DNA from: an uncultured Pelagibacteraceae bacterium
GTDB taxonomy: Bacteria > Pseudomonadota > Alphaproteobacteria > Pelagibacterales > Pelagibacteraceae
Direction: 5' to 3'
Assembly: GCA_902616645.1 (NCBI GenBank)
Contig: CACMTO010000006.1
Location: 1-64,000 of the forward strand
DNA length: 64,000 nt
How positions within the stretch are numbered: position 1 is the stretch's first letter; each line of letters opens with the position of its first letter. Both the position numbers and the translations under genes were made by a program. Under the pieces are notes generated by a model. It had not been told where the DNA came from, searched no databases, and was given only the letters and a program-made list of their open reading frames with translations. Of this stretch, positions 62,964 to 64,000 are shown piece by piece.

Positions 62964-63935
62964 ATGAAAATCATAAAATACGTATTAACTGTTTTAGTTT
63001 CATTAATTTTGTCAATTAATCTAGCAATTGCAGAGAAATGGGACATGGCCTTAGCTTATGGGGCTGGTAATTTTCATTCTGCAAATGCTACTGAATTTGC
63101 AAATAATGTTACCAAAATGAGTGGAGGCAAACTTACGATTGTTACTCACCCAGGTGGATCTCTATTCAAAGGGGGTGAAATTTTTAGAGCTGTAAGGACT
63201 GGTCAAGCTCAAATAGGCGAAAGGTTTATGTCAGCCTTAGGAAAAGAAGATCCGTTACTTGAAGTTGACTCACAACCATTTTTAGCCACTTCTTATTCAG
63301 ATGCTATGAAGTTATATAAAGCATCAAAAGCTGAAATTATAAAAGGTTTAGATGCTAAAGGATTAATCTTTTTATATGCTGTTCCGTGGCCAGCTCAAGG
63401 CTTGTATAGTAAAAAAGAAATCAATTCTGTAAATGATCTGAAAGGTTTGAAGTTTAGAGCATATAACTCAGCAACTATTAGGATTGCGGAATTAACAGGA
63501 ATGGCTCCTACAAAAATTGAGGCTGCTGAAATAAGTCAAGCATTCTCTACTGGCGCTGTTGAGAGTATGATTACTTCACCAACTACAGGAAAAAATTCTA
63601 AGATTTGGGAGAATGGAGTAAAATACTTTTACGACATAGCTGCATGGTTTCCAAAAAATATGGTAATTGTAAATAAAGATGCTTGGAATAAATTAGATAA
63701 AGCTACTCAAGATTTAGTTATGAAGCAAGCAGCTTTAGCTGAGAGAAAAGGTTGGCAATTATCAAAACAAGGAAATGTTGGAGATAAAAAGGCTTTGGCT
63801 AATGCCGGCATGGTAGTAGGTAAAGTTAATGCGTCATTACAATCTCACTTTGAAAAAGTAGGGCAAACTATGGCTAAGGAGTGGTCTAAGAAAGCTGGCT
63901 CAAGAGGGGCAGCTGTATTATCTGCTTATAAATAG
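62964..63935 (+). CDS. dctP: TRAP transporter substrate-binding protein (DctP family)
   Basis: Signal peptide; GGEIFRAVRTGQAQIGERF, LKGLKFRAYNSATIRIAELTGMAPTKIEAAEISQAFSTGAVESMITSPTT. Confidence 0.93.
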   Translation: MKIIKYVLTVLVSLILSINLAIAEKWDMALAYGAGNFHSANATEFANNVTKMSGGKLTIVTHPGGSLFKGGEIFRAVRTGQAQIGERFMSALGKEDPLLEVDSQPFLATSYSDAMKLYKASKAEIIKGLDAKGLIFLYAVPWPAQGLYSKKEINSVNDLKGLKFRAYNSATIRIAELTGMAPTKIEAAEISQAFSTGAVESMITSPTTGKNSKIWENGVKYFYDIAAWFPKNMVIVNKDAWNKLDKATQDLVMKQAALAERKGWQLSKQGNVGDKKALANAGMVVGKVNASLQSHFEKVGQTMAKEWSKKAGSRGAAVLSAYK

Positions 63936-63949
63936 TCAATAAATTTTTC

Positions 63950-63980
63950 TTAAGGCCGCTAATCTGTTTAGTGGCCTTAA
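63950..63980 (+). terminator. Hairpin downstream of dctP (terminator or intercistronic stabilising stem-loop)
   Basis: TTAAGGCCGCTAA ... TTAGTGGCCTTAA, one G-T wobble; no strong T-tail. Confidence 0.65.
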
Positions 63981-64000
63981 ATTGTTATGTTTAAATCTTT

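Noticed and set aside
1-64000. CRISPR arrays, prophage, transposons, integrons
   Set aside because: No regularly spaced repeats, cas genes, phage structural genes, transposases or integrases among the ORFs read

Overview
This 64 kb, AT-rich window is a gene-dense chromosomal segment that reads as a streamlined alphaproteobacterium of the SAR11/Pelagibacter type. The evidence is a proteorhodopsin-ferredoxin-FNR cassette, very short intergenic spaces and a Tol-Pal/FtsH/FolP/GlmM gene order. Most of the window is core metabolism: tolQRAB-pal-cpoB, tilS, ftsH, folP, glmM, thiD, purA, rpoH, rluD, dxs/ispA, aroC, glyQS, ppdK, nadCA, ppc, recA, alaS, icd, psd/pssA, guaB/guaA. There are two tRNAs (Arg-UCG, Leu-GAG). 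No CRISPR array, rRNA, prophage or transposase was seen. A small accessory-looking patch (about 44.9-48.8 kb) carries umuDC, a secreted polysaccharide-lyase-like protein, a GFA-family protein and a glycerate-kinase-like protein. The items most worth follow-up are: (1) panB split by a -1 frameshift exactly at an A7 tract (A_AAA_AAA), with an overlapping TAATG restart; (2) two tiny single-TM ORFs of 45 and 34 aa downstream of dksA, joined by overlapping stop/start codons and absent from the supplied ORF calls in that form; (3) an IMP dehydrogenase with both CBS domains missing; (4) LexA-like GAAC-N7 motifs at umuDC and recA; (5) a cluster of three GANTC sites spaced about one helical turn apart plus a perfect DnaA box between umuD and the lyase-like gene; (6) hairpin plus perfect palindrome in the proteorhodopsin leader; (7) a non-canonical RuvC-like nuclease in the ruvC slot with no ruvAB; (8) convergent gene pairs that share one palindromic tetranucleotide as both stop codons.
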